Shown here: positions 15,745 through 17,046 of the stretch, in pieces | How the letters are laid out: every line of letters begins with the position of its first letter | Numbering within the stretch: position 1 is the first letter of the stretch | Assembly (NCBI GenBank): GCA_905201175.1 | Contig: CAJKNC010000027.1 | Location: 1-17,046, forward strand | Source of the DNA: an uncultured Succinatimonas sp. | Lineage (GTDB): Bacteria; Pseudomonadota; Gammaproteobacteria; Enterobacterales; Succinivibrionaceae | Direction of reading: 5' to 3' | Length of the DNA stretch: 17,046 bases | Made by a program: the position numbers and the translations under genes | Notes under the pieces: model-generated | Databases searched by the model: none | What the model was told of the DNA's origin: nothing | Seen by the model: the letters and a program-made list of their open reading frames with translations, nothing else

Positions 15745-16590
15745 CTATTTTCCCGATATTAAGTGCTGACGATTATTAGCAGCAGGAGAACAGCCATACA
15801 TTTCTTTATAGCTTCTGGAGAAATGCGAAAGGTTTTTAAATCCTGCCTGATAGCAGACATCCGTCACCTTATCATATTTTCCCGAGACAATAAGTTCATG
15901 AGCCGCTTCCAGACGGCGCTTTATAATCCATTTCTGCGGAGGAAGAATGCTAACCTTTTTAAAATCTCGTTTAAAAGATGAAAGACTTCTCCCCGTATCA
16001 GCAGCCATTTCTTCCATGGACAAATCGTACATATAGTTTTCGTTCATGTATTCTAAAAGGTCGATTTTCCAGGGATCAGTAAAATCGAAGAGAGATGCAT
16101 ACAAATTTGCGTCGGTATGAAGCAGAACATACATTCCTTCCGTCATCTTCAGCTTCAGCAAGTCTTCAGAAGGCTTAGCACCAGAATCAAAAAAAGGCTG
16201 GATCGATTCAAACAAACTTTTGATATCCGGCCGATCCGCAGGCAGCTTTATAAAGCTGCGCTCATCTCTCTTAGCTTGTTTCGGCAGATCTTTTTTAATA
16301 ATGTTCTGATAAAATTCACGTAAAAATTTACGTGAAAATTTAAGTACTATAGAGCGGTAAGGCATATTATTTTGAACATGCTTTTGCATTATCATACGAT
16401 GATCACGGCGCATGAAAGCATATTCCCCAGCATTAAGAATATGCTTATTTCCATGTTCTGTAATTTCTAAAATTCCAGAACAAAGATAAATCAATGTATG
16501 TTCCTTATTAGCATGCAGGCATTCGCTGTTATTTGCAAAATAACAAGCGATGAATACATTTGAATAATCAAGAACTTTCTGCTTTTCCAT
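15745..16590 (-). CDS. AraC-family transcriptional regulator
   Basis: A 281-residue regulator read from the ATG at 16590. The N-terminal half is a ligand-sensing, cupin-like region (LIYLCSGILEITEHGNKHIL, then AGEYAFMRRDH). The C-terminal 100 residues are the double helix-turn-helix domain: LSMEEMAADTGRSLSSFKRDF (about 191-211) and VTDVCYQAGFKNLSHFSRSY (about 242-261), with the family ending YKEMYGCSPAANNR. The frame is open to an earlier ATG at 16659, but the 16590 start has AAAAGG about 8 bases upstream and matches the usual family length, whereas the extra 23 residues look unconserved. It is the first gene of the group that continues with two flavodoxins, which it probably controls. Its effector is unknown. 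Confidence 0.9.
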   Translation of the reverse strand: MEKQKVLDYSNVFIACYFANNSECLHANKEHTLIYLCSGILEITEHGNKHILNAGEYAFMRRDHRMIMQKHVQNNMPYRSIVLKFSRKFLREFYQNIIKKDLPKQAKRDERSFIKLPADRPDIKSLFESIQPFFDSGAKPSEDLLKLKMTEGMYVLLHTDANLYASLFDFTDPWKIDLLEYMNENYMYDLSMEEMAADTGRSLSSFKRDFKKVSILPPQKWIIKRRLEAAHELIVSGKYDKVTDVCYQAGFKNLSHFSRSYKEMYGCSPAANNRQHLISGK

Positions 16591-16956
16591 ATGACTGCCT
16601 TTTCTGAATGTCTTAAAATTAGCACAAAATAGCGAGAATGATTTTGCTGATAAGCCCATTCTTTTTTGCTCAAAAGCTCAGAAAGCTTAAATTTATGATT
16701 GATATTTAAATAATTGCTGTATTCATAAAATATCCATGAATGCTTATATGCATAAATAAAAGCATAAGATCTGCTGCTGATTGCTTTTAGTGTGCTTCCC
16801 ATGATGCATAGCTAAGCATGCCTCAGCATTTTTTATTAGTCATTCTCATGCCTAGACTGAATAAAAATTTGCTTTTCTGTCTTCTGAGAATTTTTAACAG
16901 CAAAATCTGCCGAGAGAAAATGCTCAGCTGCAGCACAATAATTAAAAAATCAGCTT

Positions 16957-16976
16957 TTTTATTATGTATAATAAAA
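16957..16976. repeat. AT-rich inverted repeat containing TATAAT
   Basis: TTTTATTAT (16957-16965) and ATAATAAAA (16968-16976) are perfect inverse complements around GT. The plus strand contains TATAAT at 16967-16972, but no good -35 element lies at the right distance, so its role as a promoter is doubtful; it could be an operator. Confidence 0.35.
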
Positions 16977-17000
16977 GATTACCTTTCAAAGATTAGTATG

Positions 17001-17040
17001 AACCCCATTATTGATCACATGATTGATAATGGGGTTTTGT
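17001..17040 (+). terminator. Terminator-like hairpin at the right edge
   Basis: AACCCCATTAT (17001-17011) and ATAATGGGGTT (17026-17036) form a perfect 11-bp stem that extends inward through two wobble pairs and four Watson-Crick pairs. On the plus strand it is followed by TTGTTATG, giving a TTTTGTT run. No plus-strand gene precedes it within 4.5 kb, so it either ends a short RNA or is part of the leader of a gene outside the window. Confidence 0.55.
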
Positions 17041-17046
17041 TATGAA

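Larger units (their letters stand above)
16591..17046. other. Right-end region without a recognisable gene
   Basis: This is the upstream region of the araC-type gene and whatever lies beyond the window. Open frames here give low-complexity, unconserved peptides without a ribosome binding site and I do not call them. It holds an AT-rich dyad at 16957-16976 and a terminator-like hairpin at 17001-17040. No clear promoter for the regulator gene could be assigned. Confidence 0.6.

Noticed and set aside
16591..16659. Longer N-terminus for the AraC-type regulator from the ATG at 16659
   Set aside because: The ATG at 16590 has a better ribosome binding site and gives the usual family length; the extra 23 residues do not look like part of the domain.
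16491..16802. Minus-strand frame of 103 codons across the start of the araC-type gene
   Set aside because: It overlaps the real gene in another frame, has no ribosome binding site, and its peptide is unconserved-looking.
16818..17045. Plus-strand frame of 75 codons at the right edge
   Set aside because: Composition is that of random AT-rich DNA, it lacks a ribosome binding site and it runs through the terminator hairpin.

Overview
The window is about 17 kb of AT-rich bacterial chromosome with ten genes and no RNA genes, CRISPR array, transposase or phage gene that I can see. The gene content is that of a Gram-negative, probably a gammaproteobacterium: a type Va autotransporter with an outer-membrane barrel, an XseA and a YigZ/IMPACT protein of enterobacterial type, and an AdeP/PbuG-like purine permease. 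The AT-rich composition and the large surface adhesin suit a host-associated anaerobe such as a member of the Succinivibrionaceae, but that placement is a guess from protein style and not a database result.

Left part (1-5930): one giant plus-strand gene encodes a 1936-residue autotransporter. It has a 45-residue N-terminal extension before its signal peptide, a long beta-helical passenger built partly from duplicated blocks, a pertactin-like autochaperone region, an acidic linker and a C-terminal 12-strand barrel. A run of nine G residues lies in codons 32-35, so the gene looks phase-variable: losing one G puts TAA directly after the tract, and gaining one G ends the frame at codon 65. Two hairpins follow the gene.

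Middle-left (6006-9106), all on the minus strand: a purine/nucleobase permease with its own promoter and a strong terminator, then yigZ with a small secreted His-rich protein close behind it, then an exported cyclophilin-like-fold protein that runs convergently into the autotransporter.

Middle (9363-14069): a 1048-residue cytoplasmic protein of unknown function faces away from the permease and has a TerB-C-like C-terminal domain. It overlaps tail-to-tail by 24 bp with xseA, the exonuclease VII large subunit, on the opposite strand.

Right part (14297-17046), minus strand: an AraC-family regulator is followed by an exported flavodoxin-like protein and a cytoplasmic flavodoxin, probably a regulator-linked redox cluster. 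The last 450 bp hold no convincing gene but contain an AT-rich dyad and a plus-directed terminator-like hairpin at the edge.

The most notable items are the phase-variable autotransporter with its internal super-repeat, the uncharacterised TerB-C-like protein, and the exported flavodoxin, whose FMN loop lacks the usual glycine, next to a cytoplasmic one. No part of the window can be called a proven new system from sequence alone.
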